Positions 8,059-16,630 of a DNA stretch of 64,000 nucleotides are shown here, piece by piece. The translations under genes were made by a program, and so were the position numbers. A model generated the notes under the pieces. The model did not search any database and had not been told where the DNA came from. It saw nothing but the letters and a program-made list of their open reading frames with translations. The stretch spans positions 578,501 through 642,500 of the forward strand of contig NZ_RCIZ01000002.1 in assembly GCF_003666685.1 (NCBI RefSeq), in the 5' to 3' direction. Position 1 is the first letter of the stretch; the number at the start of each line of letters is the position of its first letter. This DNA comes from Mesorhizobium sp. YM1C-6-2 (GTDB taxonomy: Bacteria; Pseudomonadota; Alphaproteobacteria; Rhizobiales; Rhizobiaceae).

Positions 8059-8877
8059 TCAGACGAGCTCGAGCTTGACGCCTGCCTGCCTCATCTGTTC
8101 GACGACGGCCTTGTCGACGGAGTGCGAGACGAGGACGACGTCGAAGACGCTGAGGTCGGCGACATAGTTCAATGCCGAAAAGTGGAACTTGCTCTCGTCG
8201 ACGAGCAGGATCTTCTTGCGTGCGATCTCGATCATCGCCTGCTTGGCGCGCAGCACCTGTTCGTCCTGCGTGAACATCGACAGGCCCTGGATGGTTGTCG
8301 TCGACATCAGCGCGACGTCGACCCGGTAGGACCGGATGGCGCGCTCGCAGGCAAGCCCGAAGAAGCCGTTGTAGGAGCGGTGGAATTTTCCGCCGAGCGC
8401 GATCAGGTCGATGTCCGGCGCGTCGCGCAGCTTCTCCATCACCGGCAGCGCGTTGGTGATGATCGTGACCGGCGCCACCTGCTCGATGAATTCGGTCACG
8501 TGGAAGGTGGTCGAACTGTCGTCCCAGACGATGGCATTGCCGGATTCGATATGGGCGATCGCGGCGCGCGCCAGCTTGCGCTTCTCGCTGACATGCTGGC
8601 GGGTGCGGTAGAGATAGCTGCTTTCGAACAGCATCGACTTCTCGGCCGATACCGAACCGCGCAGACGGCGCACCAGGCCTTGTCCCTGCAGGTCGTTCAG
8701 ATCGCGATGGATGGTCATCAGGCTGACGTCGAGACGCGTCGCCAGTTCCTTGATCTGCAGGGAAGGGCTTTCCATCAGCAGCCGGATGATCTCGGCGCGA
8801 CGCTGGTCGGCCTTCGACAGGTGCTGCATGTCGCCGTCCGGTTCGAACAAGACGGGAGCCTCCCTCTCCGTGCTCAT
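8059..8877 (-). CDS. DeoR-family transcriptional regulator of the adjacent sugar locus
   Basis: 272-residue repressor-type regulator. The DeoR helix-turn-helix is at about residues 22-75 (KADQRRAEIIRLLMESPSLQ, then IKELATRLDVSLMTIHRDLN). The effector domain of the DeoR C-terminal sensor superfamily follows, with the conserved DDSSTTFHV segment and LVDESKFHFSA. Such proteins sense phosphorylated sugars. It is divergent from the ABC operon starting at 9233 across a 355-bp AT-rich region with two inverted repeats, which are its likely binding sites, and is probably co-transcribed with the aldolase. Confidence 0.9.
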   Translation of the reverse strand: MSTEREAPVLFEPDGDMQHLSKADQRRAEIIRLLMESPSLQIKELATRLDVSLMTIHRDLNDLQGQGLVRRLRGSVSAEKSMLFESSYLYRTRQHVSEKRKLARAAIAHIESGNAIVWDDSSTTFHVTEFIEQVAPVTIITNALPVMEKLRDAPDIDLIALGGKFHRSYNGFFGLACERAIRSYRVDVALMSTTTIQGLSMFTQDEQVLRAKQAMIEIARKKILLVDESKFHFSALNYVADLSVFDVVLVSHSVDKAVVEQMRQAGVKLELV

Positions 8878-9232
8878 GACGCAATGCCTCTAGCATGACT
8901 GTGATGCGACGGAAAGAAAAATGTTAAATTATCAAATACTCCGTTGTGCAATGCGATATCGCACATGCGTACATGGAGGCTGATGTCGTCGTGGGAAGGC
9001 AGAAAAATCAATGGGTTGTGGCTTGAAGTCGCTATGCTGGTTCGTTCTAACATTGCTTGACTCTTAAATTTTCAGGCTGTTTCAAGCAGTTATAGGTAAC
9101 AAGAAAAATGAGAAAATATAAGTTTCTTGTTGATATTTTTAACTGTGCTGACTAGCGTCGAGAGAGGGCAGGAGACGGGACGGAGGAGATCGGCCGCCGG
9201 CTGGATTGCCCGCCTAACGCTGGAGGAACACC
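8878..9232. promoter_or_regulatory. AT-rich divergent promoter region with two inverted repeats
   Basis: This 355-bp spacer between the DeoR gene and the binding-protein gene is markedly more AT-rich than its surroundings. It contains the perfect 12-bp palindrome TGCGATATCGCA at 8952-8963. It also contains a perfect 9-bp inverted repeat, AACAAGAAA at 9098-9106 and TTTCTTGTT at 9123-9131. A TTGACT hexamer at 9057-9062 is a possible -35 element for the rightward operon, but no good -10 partner was found. No gene is seen. Confidence 0.6.
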
Positions 9233-10645
9233 ATGAATCACGCAACGCGTACGCGTCTGCTCGCGTCCGCTGCTGTCGCTGCGACGGCGATGGCCGCAAG
9301 CGCGGGTCTCGCCCGCGCCGACACCACGCTCACCTTCGTCTGGCATGCCGGAACCTGCGCCGACGCGCTGGTCGAAATCGCCAAGGATTATCCGGACAAG
9401 TCGGTCAAGATCGTCCCGGCTCTCGTGCCCTATGGCCCGCAGTGGCACGACAAGATCGCCTCCGAGTTCGCCATCCAGGGCGACGCTTTCGACTTCGCCA
9501 TGTGGGACAGCCAGTCGACGGCCGAGTTCGCCTCGCACGCCGTCAAGCTCAACGACATGTTCGACCAGTCGAGCTATCTCAAGGCCGACATCTTCCCGCC
9601 GGCCTCGCTGTCGCGCTACGGTGAGTATCCGGATGGCTCGGGCGAATTCTACGGGCTGCCGGCCAACCAGGACGCCTACGGCCTGACCTATCGCAAGGAC
9701 CTCTTCGAGGACCCGAAGGAGCAGGAAGCGTTCAAGGCCAAGTACGGCCGCGACCTCGCGGTTCCACAGACCTACCAGGAAGCCAAGGAAGTCGCCGAAT
9801 TCTTCACCCGTCCCGACCAGGGCCTCTACGGCTGGGCGCAGATGGGCGGCCGCGATTACGACTTCGCCACCACCGCGTCGAACTCGTTCCTGTGGTCGTT
9901 CGGCGGCGAGCTCTACAATCCCGAGACCTTCGAGGTTAAGGGCTACCTCGACTCGCCGGCTTCGGTCGATGGCGTGCAGGCCTTTGTCGACATGTTCAAG
10001 TTCGGACCGCCCGGTTCGCAGAACTGGGGCTTCGACGAGGTCAACACCGCGATCCAGCAGGGCCAGGTCGCGATGGCGATGCAGTGGTTCTACTTCAACG
10101 GCTCGAACGCCGACCCGAAGGTCTCGAAATTCGCCGACAAGGTGGGCTTCGCGGTGCTTCCGGGCGCCGTCGGTCGCGACGGCAAGTTCCGCCGCCAGTT
10201 CTCGGTCGGCGGCCAGGGCATGGGCATCAACAAATATTCCAAGAAACTGCCCGAACTGACCAAGTTCATGGAGTGGTACTTCCAGCCCGAGCAGCAGAAG
10301 CGCTACGCGGCGGTCTGCCAGACCGGCCTCAAGGCCGTGCTGGAAAGCCCGGACTGGCAGGGTCTGAACTCCTACAACAGGCAGTTCTCGACGGCGCTGG
10401 CCTATCTGAACGACTACTGGCACCTGCCGGAATATCCCGTGCTGCTCGACGAATTGCAGCAGGAGATCTCCGCTGCCGCAGCCGGCACCAAGACCGTGCA
10501 GCAGGCGCTGTCGGACGCCGCCGAGAAGAACGAGCGCACGCTCGAGCGCGCCGGCTACGAGATCAAGCGTGGCGAAAGCACCCCGGAGGTTCCCGACCAG
10601 ACGATCTCGCCGGTCGGCCAGGACAAGGTCGTGCCGGTCGAATAA
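9233..10645 (+). CDS. Carbohydrate ABC transporter periplasmic binding protein
   Basis: 470-residue extracellular solute-binding protein of the maltose/glycerol-3-phosphate type (cluster 1). A signal peptide occupies residues 1-29, with cleavage predicted after GLARA. The mature part begins DTTLTFVWHAGTCADALVEI. Family hallmarks include AIQGDAFDFAMWDSQ, YGLPANQDAYGLTYRKDLFEDP and a VGGQGMGINKYSKKLPEL segment. The start is supported by GGAGGA 7 bases upstream. It heads the transporter/catabolic operon and is followed by a strong hairpin. The ligand is probably a polyol or short sugar, judging from downstream enzymes. Confidence 0.9.
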   Translation: MNHATRTRLLASAAVAATAMAASAGLARADTTLTFVWHAGTCADALVEIAKDYPDKSVKIVPALVPYGPQWHDKIASEFAIQGDAFDFAMWDSQSTAEFASHAVKLNDMFDQSSYLKADIFPPASLSRYGEYPDGSGEFYGLPANQDAYGLTYRKDLFEDPKEQEAFKAKYGRDLAVPQTYQEAKEVAEFFTRPDQGLYGWAQMGGRDYDFATTASNSFLWSFGGELYNPETFEVKGYLDSPASVDGVQAFVDMFKFGPPGSQNWGFDEVNTAIQQGQVAMAMQWFYFNGSNADPKVSKFADKVGFAVLPGAVGRDGKFRRQFSVGGQGMGINKYSKKLPELTKFMEWYFQPEQQKRYAAVCQTGLKAVLESPDWQGLNSYNRQFSTALAYLNDYWHLPEYPVLLDELQQEISAAAAGTKTVQQALSDAAEKNERTLERAGYEIKRGESTPEVPDQTISPVGQDKVVPVE

Positions 10646-10660
10646 CGGCGTCCTCCCACG

Positions 10661-10688
10661 GGGCGCGCGGGGAGTATTCCGCGCGCCC
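10661..10688 (+). terminator. Intercistronic hairpin after the binding-protein gene
   Basis: GGGCGCGCGG (10661-10670) pairs perfectly with CCGCGCGCCC (10679-10688) across an 8-base loop. It lies 16 bp after the stop codon and 55 bp before the first permease gene, with no downstream T-run. Such structures usually protect or attenuate transcripts so that the binding protein is made in excess over the membrane subunits. Confidence 0.65.
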
Positions 10689-10742
10689 TTTCCGTCTTAC
10701 CGTGCAGGCCGTTCTTAAAGTGGCCAAACGACAAGGTTCGGC

Positions 10743-11615
10743 ATGACGAACTCGCGAACATCGATGGTCGATCTGGTGACGAGGTGGCTCATCCTCGGCC
10801 TGCTGATCGTCTACACGATCTACAATGTCGGGCCGATCTTCTGGCTGATCCTCTCGTCCTTCAAGAGCCGCATGGACCTCTTCACCATGCCGCCGAAACT
10901 GTTCTTCACGCCTGACTTCAGCGGCTACCAGAGCGTGTTCGGCGTCGGCGCCGCCAAGGACAGCGCGTCGTCGGTCGGCGTCTTCGATTCCCTGGTCAAC
11001 AGCATCATCGTCTCGGTCGCCGGCACCTCGCTTGCCGTCTTCTTCGGCACGCTTGCCGGCTATGTCTGCTCGCGCTTCAACTTCAGGGGCAAGGGCGACT
11101 TCATGTTTTTCGTGCTGTCGACCCGCATGCTGCCGCCGGTCGCGGTGCTCGTCTTCTACCACCTGATGTTCGCGCGGCTCGGCCTCGCCGACACCCGTTT
11201 CGGCCTCGTGCTCGTCGCCATCTTCGCCAATATCGGCCTCGCCACCTGGATCATGAAAGGCTTCTTCGACGGGGTGCCTAAGGAGGTCGAGCAGATAGCG
11301 ATCGTCAACGGCTACACGCGCATGTACGCCTTCACCAGGCTGGTGCTGCCGATGGTGAAGGGCGGCATCGCGGCGACTGCCGGCTTCTGCTTCATCTTCG
11401 CGTGGAACGAATTCGCCTTTGCGTCGATCCTGACGACCACCCAGGCCAAGACGCTGCCGGTCAAGATTTCCGCCGCTTCCGGCGCCACCGGCATCGAGTG
11501 GACGCAGATCTGCGCGGCCGGCGTCGTGCTCATCATACCGGTGCTGATCTTCTTCTATCTGATCCGCAAGCACCTCCTGATGGGCATGACCTTCGGCGTG
11601 CTGGGCAGGAGGTAG
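10743..11615 (+). CDS. Sugar ABC transporter permease (MalG type)
   Basis: 290-residue inner-membrane permease with six predicted transmembrane segments. The ABC coupling (EAA) loop is visible as GVPKEVEQIAIVNGYTRMYAF, and LPMVKGGIAATAGFCFIFAWNEF is typical of MalG-like subunits. It ends GMTFGVLGRR. The next permease starts 3 bases after the stop, so the two are tightly co-translated. It lacks the usual cytoplasmic N-terminal extension. It pairs with the following MalF-type subunit to form the translocation pore. Confidence 0.92.
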   Translation: MTNSRTSMVDLVTRWLILGLLIVYTIYNVGPIFWLILSSFKSRMDLFTMPPKLFFTPDFSGYQSVFGVGAAKDSASSVGVFDSLVNSIIVSVAGTSLAVFFGTLAGYVCSRFNFRGKGDFMFFVLSTRMLPPVAVLVFYHLMFARLGLADTRFGLVLVAIFANIGLATWIMKGFFDGVPKEVEQIAIVNGYTRMYAFTRLVLPMVKGGIAATAGFCFIFAWNEFAFASILTTTQAKTLPVKISAASGATGIEWTQICAAGVVLIIPVLIFFYLIRKHLLMGMTFGVLGRR

Positions 11616-11617
11616 AC

Positions 11618-12568
11618 ATGGCCGCCGCTGACGCCCCCATCACCCCGGAAGGCCAGGCTGCCGCCCACGCTGCGCGGCAGGCGAAATTGCGCAAGCGTTC
11701 CTCCGGCCGCCTGATGATCTTCGGCTTCCTGTCGCCGAGCCTGGCGATCCTGCTCTTCATGGTCGCCTATCCGGTCTTCTCACTGGTCTACTATTCGTTC
11801 TTCAACTTCTCCGCGCTTCGCCAGGCGACCATGAAGCCGGTCGGGCTGAAGAACTACACCTTCCTGCTGTCCGATCCGGAGCTTTGGGAGCGCTTCGTCT
11901 TCACCGGCAAGTTCGTCTTCATCTGCGTCACCCTGCAGATGCTGATCGGCATTTTCGTCGGCTACCAGCTGCAGAAGAATTTCCGCGGACGCGACGTCAT
12001 CTTCACCATCCTGATGATGCCGATGATGCTGTCGCCGGTCGTCGTCGGCTTCCTGTGGCGCTACATGCTGAATTCCGAGTGGGGTATCGTCAATTTCCTG
12101 CTGTCGTCGGTCGGCCTGCCGAAGGTCGACTGGCTCGGACAGACCAATGCCGCCCTCTGGGCAGCGGCCGCGGCGGACACCTGGATGTGGGCGCCGTTCA
12201 TCGCGTTGCTGGCCACGGCGGCGTTCCGCGGCATTCCCGAGACGATCTACGAGGCAGCCGAGGTCGACGGGGCCAGCCCCGCCTACCGCTTCTTCCGCAT
12301 CACCTTGCCGATGTCGGCGCCGGTGCTCTTCATCGCGCTGATCCTGCGCCTGATAGACAGCTTCAAGCAGTACGACCTCTTTGTCGCGCTGACGGGCGGC
12401 GGGCCGGGGTCGAGCACCGAGACGGTGTCCTACGCTGTGGCGAAGACGGCGTTCAGCTATTTCTACACCGGCGAGGCGTCGGCTCTCGCGGTCATCCTGC
12501 TTCTCATCATCACCGGGCTGTCGCTCATCCTTGTCCGCCACCTGACCAAGATGAGCGAAAAGTACTGA
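11618..12568 (+). CDS. Sugar ABC transporter permease (MalF type)
   Basis: 316-residue inner-membrane permease. A soluble N-terminal arm rich in Ala/Arg/Lys (to about residue 30) precedes the first membrane span (FGFLSPSLAILLFMVAYPVF). The EAA loop is IPETIYEAAEVDGASPAYRF, followed by RLIDSFKQYDLFVALTGGGP, a MalF-type signature. I chose ATG 11618, with AGGAGG six bases before it, over upstream in-frame codons lying inside the previous permease gene. Its stop overlaps the ATPase start by one base. Confidence 0.92.
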   Translation: MAAADAPITPEGQAAAHAARQAKLRKRSSGRLMIFGFLSPSLAILLFMVAYPVFSLVYYSFFNFSALRQATMKPVGLKNYTFLLSDPELWERFVFTGKFVFICVTLQMLIGIFVGYQLQKNFRGRDVIFTILMMPMMLSPVVVGFLWRYMLNSEWGIVNFLLSSVGLPKVDWLGQTNAALWAAAAADTWMWAPFIALLATAAFRGIPETIYEAAEVDGASPAYRFFRITLPMSAPVLFIALILRLIDSFKQYDLFVALTGGGPGSSTETVSYAVAKTAFSYFYTGEASALAVILLLIITGLSLILVRHLTKMSEKY

Positions 12569-13656
12569 TGGCCGAGATCTCGCTCAAGAACCTCACCATC
12601 GAGTTCGGCGCCTTCAAGGCGGTGGACGACGTGAGCCTGACGGTCAAGGACGGCGAGTTTGTCGTCTATCTCGGCCCGTCCGGCTGTGGAAAGACGACGA
12701 CGCTCAGATGCATCGCCGGTCTGGTGCCGGCGACGTCAGGCGACGTGCTGTTCGACGGCGTGCGCGTCAACGAACTGTCGGCGAGCGAGCGCAACATCGC
12801 CATGGTGTTCCAGTTCGTCTCGCTCTACCCGCATCTCAGCATCAAGGAGAACATCGTTTTTCCGCTGAAGGCGCGCGGCGTTGCCAAGGCCGAAATCGCG
12901 CGCAAGCTCGACTGGGTCACCGACGTGTTCAAGCTCGGCGACGAGCTCGCCCGCTATCCCAGCGCCCTGCCGCCCGGCGCGCGCCAGAAGGTGGCGCTGG
13001 CCCGCGCTGTGATCCGCGACCCCGCCGTGCTCCTGCTCGACGAGCCGCTTTCTGCCATCGACGAGCAGTTCCGCGAGGAGATGCGCTGGGAGCTCGGCCA
13101 CCTGCAGCGCCAGCTCGGCGTCACCACGATCTACGTCACGCACGATCAGCGCGAGGCGATGTCGCTCGCCGACCGCATTGTGCTCATGAACGATAGTCGC
13201 ATCGTCCAGGTTTCGGTGCCCGACCGCATGTTCTTCGATCCTGTCAACGTCTTCGCCGGCCAGTTCATCGGCTCCCCTTCGATGAACCTCATCGACCTTG
13301 AGCCAGTGGCCGGCGGGCTGAGGCTCGGCAGCAGCGACGTCACGCTGACGGCCGAACGCGACCGCCTGCCGCAATGGGCGCTCTCGGCCAGGCGGCCGCT
13401 GAAGCTCGGGGTCAGGCCGATCAACGTCCACCTGACCGACGATCCGGCCGCCGGCGTCGTCCTTCCGGTCGACGACGTGTTTTCGGTGGGCCGCGAGCGG
13501 TTCTTCTCCTTCCGCATCGGCGATACCATCCATCAGGGCGTCGACAAGCGAAGTTCCCGCAACGGCTCGGAAGGCCGCATCCATTTCGAACCCGAGGGGC
13601 TTCTGTTCTTCGACGCAGCCACCGGCCGGCGGGTCGGCGCGGAGGACGCGGCATGA
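12568..13656 (+). CDS. Sugar ABC transporter ATPase with degenerate signature motif
   Basis: 362-residue MalK-like nucleotide-binding subunit with a C-terminal regulatory (TOBE-type) domain. Walker A is GPSGCGKTT, the Q-loop MVFQFVSLYPHL, Walker B LLLLDEPLSAID and the H-loop YVTHDQREAM. The position of the ABC signature LSGGQ reads LPPGA (SALPPGARQKVALARAV), losing the Ser and the first Gly. The neighbouring ATPase has the intact signature, so the two probably form an asymmetric heterodimer, as in glycerol-type GlpS/GlpT importers of rhizobia. It overlaps the permease stop by 1 base and the next ATPase start by 4. Confidence 0.93.
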   Translation: MAEISLKNLTIEFGAFKAVDDVSLTVKDGEFVVYLGPSGCGKTTTLRCIAGLVPATSGDVLFDGVRVNELSASERNIAMVFQFVSLYPHLSIKENIVFPLKARGVAKAEIARKLDWVTDVFKLGDELARYPSALPPGARQKVALARAVIRDPAVLLLDEPLSAIDEQFREEMRWELGHLQRQLGVTTIYVTHDQREAMSLADRIVLMNDSRIVQVSVPDRMFFDPVNVFAGQFIGSPSMNLIDLEPVAGGLRLGSSDVTLTAERDRLPQWALSARRPLKLGVRPINVHLTDDPAAGVVLPVDDVFSVGRERFFSFRIGDTIHQGVDKRSSRNGSEGRIHFEPEGLLFFDAATGRRVGAEDAA

Positions 13657-14762
13657 GCGCCGGCCCGATGCTCCAGCTTCAGGGATTGAAGAAGGCCTAC
13701 AAGGGCAAGGCCGCGTTGCGTGGCCTCGACCTCACCGTCAACGACAATGAGATCTTCGCGCTGCTCGGCCCGACAGGCGCCGGCAAGAGCTCGACGCTGC
13801 TGGCGTCCGCCGGGCTGATCGAGCTCGATGCCGGTCGTGTCGACCTCGCCGGCCGCGACGTCACCGACGCCGATCCGGCGAGCCGCGACGTCGCCATCGT
13901 CTTCGAAGGCTTCAACCTGCTGCCGGTTCTCGACGTGAAGGACAACATCGCCTTCGCGCTGCGTTCGCCGGAGTTCCGTGAAGCGGAGGACGAGATCGCA
14001 AGGCGGGTCGGCCGCACGGCGGAGCTGCTCAGGATATCGCATTTGCTCGATCGCGACGTCGGCACGCTTTCAGGCGGCGAACGGCAGCGCGTCGCCATCG
14101 CCCGCGCGCTGGTCCGCCGTCCCGTCATGTTCCTGCTCGACGAACCGCTGTCAGCGCTGGATTTGAAGCTGCGCGAGGGCCTCCGGGCCGAACTCCGGCA
14201 GATCCACCGGCAGTACCGCTCCACCATGCTTTATGCGACGCACGATTATCACGGCGCCATCGCGATCGCCGATCGCATCGGCATCATCGACGGCGGCGTC
14301 CTTCAGCAGGCCGGTCCGATCGAGGAAATCTATCGGCTGCCGGCCAATGTCCTCGTCGGCAAGCTGATCGGCAGCCCGTCGATGGCTTTTCTGGAGGCGC
14401 ATGTGGAAAGCGGCCATGTCGTCATCAAGGGGGCCGAGCAGCGGCTGCCGATCGGCGAGTTCGGCACGGTGGCCCCCGGAAGCGGGAAAGTGCTTCTCGG
14501 CGTCTGGCCGGAAGATATCGAAGTCGGGCCTGCCGGTGCGGAGGGCGCGAGCGCTGGCACGGTCTACGCGGTCGACAATCGCGGCTTCGAGCGGGCCATC
14601 CAGGTCGAGACGCCGGCCGGTTCGTTCCGCAAGGTGGTGCCGCTGTCCATGCCCGTTGCGCAGGGCGACGCCTGCTCCTTCCGCATCCCGGCGAGGGCGG
14701 GGTTCCTGTTCGATGCCGAGAGCGGCAGGCGCATCTCCCAGACCGGGGAAGGCGGACGCTGA
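13653..14762 (+). CDS. Sugar ABC transporter ATPase with altered Q-loop
   Basis: 369-residue partner ATPase with a C-terminal regulatory domain. Walker A is GPTGAGKSS, the signature TLSGGERQRVAIARAL is intact, Walker B is FLLDEPLSALD and the H-loop YATHDYHGAI. The Q-loop glutamine is replaced by glutamate (IVFEGFNLLP instead of VFQ). Combined with the signature loss in the preceding subunit, one of the two composite ATP sites is probably catalytically weak. The start at 13653 overlaps the previous stop by four bases (ATGA). The 65-residue membrane protein follows with TGATG overlap. Confidence 0.93.
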   Translation: MSAGPMLQLQGLKKAYKGKAALRGLDLTVNDNEIFALLGPTGAGKSSTLLASAGLIELDAGRVDLAGRDVTDADPASRDVAIVFEGFNLLPVLDVKDNIAFALRSPEFREAEDEIARRVGRTAELLRISHLLDRDVGTLSGGERQRVAIARALVRRPVMFLLDEPLSALDLKLREGLRAELRQIHRQYRSTMLYATHDYHGAIAIADRIGIIDGGVLQQAGPIEEIYRLPANVLVGKLIGSPSMAFLEAHVESGHVVIKGAEQRLPIGEFGTVAPGSGKVLLGVWPEDIEVGPAGAEGASAGTVYAVDNRGFERAIQVETPAGSFRKVVPLSMPVAQGDACSFRIPARAGFLFDAESGRRISQTGEGGR

Positions 14763-14959
14763 TGGCCTCTTTTTTCAGCAAGAAATGGCTTTACCGGCTG
14801 GCGTCGACGTTGATCCTGGGCGGCTTTGCGATGCTTTGCCAGCCGTTCACGCATGCTCTCTTCGTGCTGGGATTTCCGGTCCTGCTCGCTGGCGTCGTCG
14901 TGTTCATGATCCTCGACCATGTGCCGGATGGAAGGATCGAGGAGGACAAGAATGGCTAA
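14762..14959 (+). CDS. Small two-helix membrane protein in the ABC operon
   Basis: 65-residue protein beginning MASFFSKKWLYRLASTLILG. Two hydrophobic stretches (about 11-27 and 31-51) are followed by a charged tail, DHVPDGRIEEDKNG. It is wedged between the second ATPase (TGATG overlap) and dhaK (8-base overlap), so it is translated with the transporter. Rhizobial glycerol importer operons (glpSTPQUV) also encode a small membrane protein, GlpU, of unclear role; functional analogy is inference. It may stabilise the permease pair. Confidence 0.8.
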   Translation: MASFFSKKWLYRLASTLILGGFAMLCQPFTHALFVLGFPVLLAGVVVFMILDHVPDGRIEEDKNG

Positions 14960-15956
14960 TCCGAAGAAGATATTGAACGATCCGAAGAAGGTCGTCGCCG
15001 AGATGATCGATGGGCTGGTGCTCGCCAATGACGGACGGGTGCGCAAGCTGCCCGATCATGCGGCGATCGTCCGCACCGATCTGCCCGACAGCAAGGTCGC
15101 GCTGCTCATCGGCGGCGGCAGCGGACACGAGCCGCTGTTCCACGGTTTCGTCGGCCGGAACATGGGCGACGGCGCGGCGTGCGGCCAGGTCTTCGCCGCA
15201 CCGGCGCCGGACATCATCTACGAAGCCGCCAAGGCTGTACATCGCGGCAAGGGCATCCTGTTCCTCTACGGGAACTATGCCGGCGACAACATGAACTTCG
15301 ACATCGCGGCCGAGATGCTGGAGGACGACGGCATCGACGTCCGCACGGTGCGCGTTACCGACGACGTCGCCGCCGCGCCGCCGGAGCGCACGCATGACCG
15401 CCGCGGCATTGCCGGCGACATCTACATGATCAAGATCGTTGGCGGGGCCGCGTCCGAACTGGACACGCTCGATGAGGTCGAGCGTGTTGCGCGCAAGGCG
15501 GTCGCCAACGTCCGTTCGATCGGCGTCGCGGTCGCCGCCGGCTCCATCCCCGAGACCGGCAAGCTCACCTTCGAGCTGGCCGACGACGAGATCGAGATCG
15601 GCATGGGCGCGCATGGCGAGGCCGGCGTGGCGCGCCAAAAGATGAAGTCGGCGGACGCCGTCGCCGACGAGCTTCTCCAGAAGCTCTTGTCCGACCTTCC
15701 CTTCAAAGCCGGCGACGAGGTCGCGTTGCTGATCAACAATCTCGGCGCCACGACGATGATGGAGATGCTCATCGTCAACCGCCGCATACGCCAGATCCTG
15801 GAGCGCGAAGGCATCAAGGTGCATCGGAGCGACGTCGGCACCTGGCTGACCGTGCAGGAGATGGCCGGTTTCTCGGTGACGCTGATGAGGCTGGACGACG
15901 AGCTCAAGCACTATCTCGATATGCCCGCCGAGTCCCTCGGCTATTCCAGGATGTAG
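14952..15956 (+). CDS. dhaK: Dihydroxyacetone-kinase-type DhaK subunit
   Basis: 334-residue substrate-binding subunit of a split ketose kinase. It binds a ketose covalently through a histidine, visible in EIGMGAHGEAG, with the family loops LLIGGGSGHEPLFHGFVG, YGNYAGDNMNFDIA, RVTDDVAAAPPE and LINNLGATTMMEM. It is followed 6 bp later by dhaL. No DhaM (phosphotransferase) gene is present in the window, so whether ATP or a PTS phosphoryl donor is used cannot be told. Given the neighbours, the substrate may be a C4 ketose (erythrulose type) rather than dihydroxyacetone. Confidence 0.9.
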   Translation: MANPKKILNDPKKVVAEMIDGLVLANDGRVRKLPDHAAIVRTDLPDSKVALLIGGGSGHEPLFHGFVGRNMGDGAACGQVFAAPAPDIIYEAAKAVHRGKGILFLYGNYAGDNMNFDIAAEMLEDDGIDVRTVRVTDDVAAAPPERTHDRRGIAGDIYMIKIVGGAASELDTLDEVERVARKAVANVRSIGVAVAAGSIPETGKLTFELADDEIEIGMGAHGEAGVARQKMKSADAVADELLQKLLSDLPFKAGDEVALLINNLGATTMMEMLIVNRRIRQILEREGIKVHRSDVGTWLTVQEMAGFSVTLMRLDDELKHYLDMPAESLGYSRM

Positions 15957-15962
15957 CCCGAC

Positions 15963-16598
15963 ATGGCTGATACGCTCGATCTCAAGGCTTCGACCGACAT
16001 GCTGAGGACTGTCTCGCGTTCGGTCATCGACCAGACCGACGTGCTGACCGACGCCGACCTCGCGATCGGCGACGGCGACCACGGCATCGGCATGCGGCGC
16101 GGTTTCGAGGGCGCGCTGGAGAGCCTCGACGCGACACCGCCCGATTCCATCGAGAATGCGCTCAAGGCGGTCGGCACCGCGATCCTGTCTAAGACGGGCG
16201 GCGCTGCCGGGGCGATCTTCGGCACGCTGTTTCGCGCCGGCTCGAAGCCGCTGGCCGGCCGCGACAGGCTGGATGGCGAAGGTTTTGCGGCCTTCCTGGA
16301 AACCGGGCTTGAGGCCGTCTTGAAGCGTGGCGGCGTGACCGAGGGCCAGAAGACCATGATCGACGCCATCGCGCCCGCGGCCCGCGCGGCGCGGACCAGC
16401 AGCGGCGAGGGGCTGCCGGCGACAGTCGCCGCTGCGGCCGCAGCTTCGCTCGAGGGCGTCGAGGCGACGAAGAACATGATCGCCACGACCGGCAAGGCAC
16501 GCTCGCTCGGCGAGCGCAGTCTCGGTCATCCCGATCCGGGCGCGATCTCGGTCTCGCTCATCCTCAAGGCGATGCAGGATTTCACCGCGAAGGCCTGA
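15963..16598 (+). CDS. dhaL: DhaL nucleotide-binding subunit
   Basis: 211-residue partner of the preceding DhaK. The Mg-nucleotide motif DLAIGDGDHGIGMRRGF lies near residue 32, with the GGAAGAIFGTLFRAGS phosphate loop and a C-terminal ARSLGERSLGHPDPGAISV. Length and motifs fit stand-alone DhaL. The start is 6 bp after the dhaK stop. Together the pair supplies one ketose kinase, distinct from the fused enzyme at 17536. Confidence 0.9.
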   Translation: MADTLDLKASTDMLRTVSRSVIDQTDVLTDADLAIGDGDHGIGMRRGFEGALESLDATPPDSIENALKAVGTAILSKTGGAAGAIFGTLFRAGSKPLAGRDRLDGEGFAAFLETGLEAVLKRGGVTEGQKTMIDAIAPAARAARTSSGEGLPATVAAAAAASLEGVEATKNMIATTGKARSLGERSLGHPDPGAISVSLILKAMQDFTAKA

Positions 16599-16630
16599 AG
16601 GCCGCGCGGCCAGTACGAAAGGGTTCAGAC

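Noticed and set aside
14904-16529. Minus-strand frame of 541 codons opposite dhaK/dhaL
   Set aside because: Dense clear motifs belong to dhaK and dhaL on the plus strand; the antisense frame has none.
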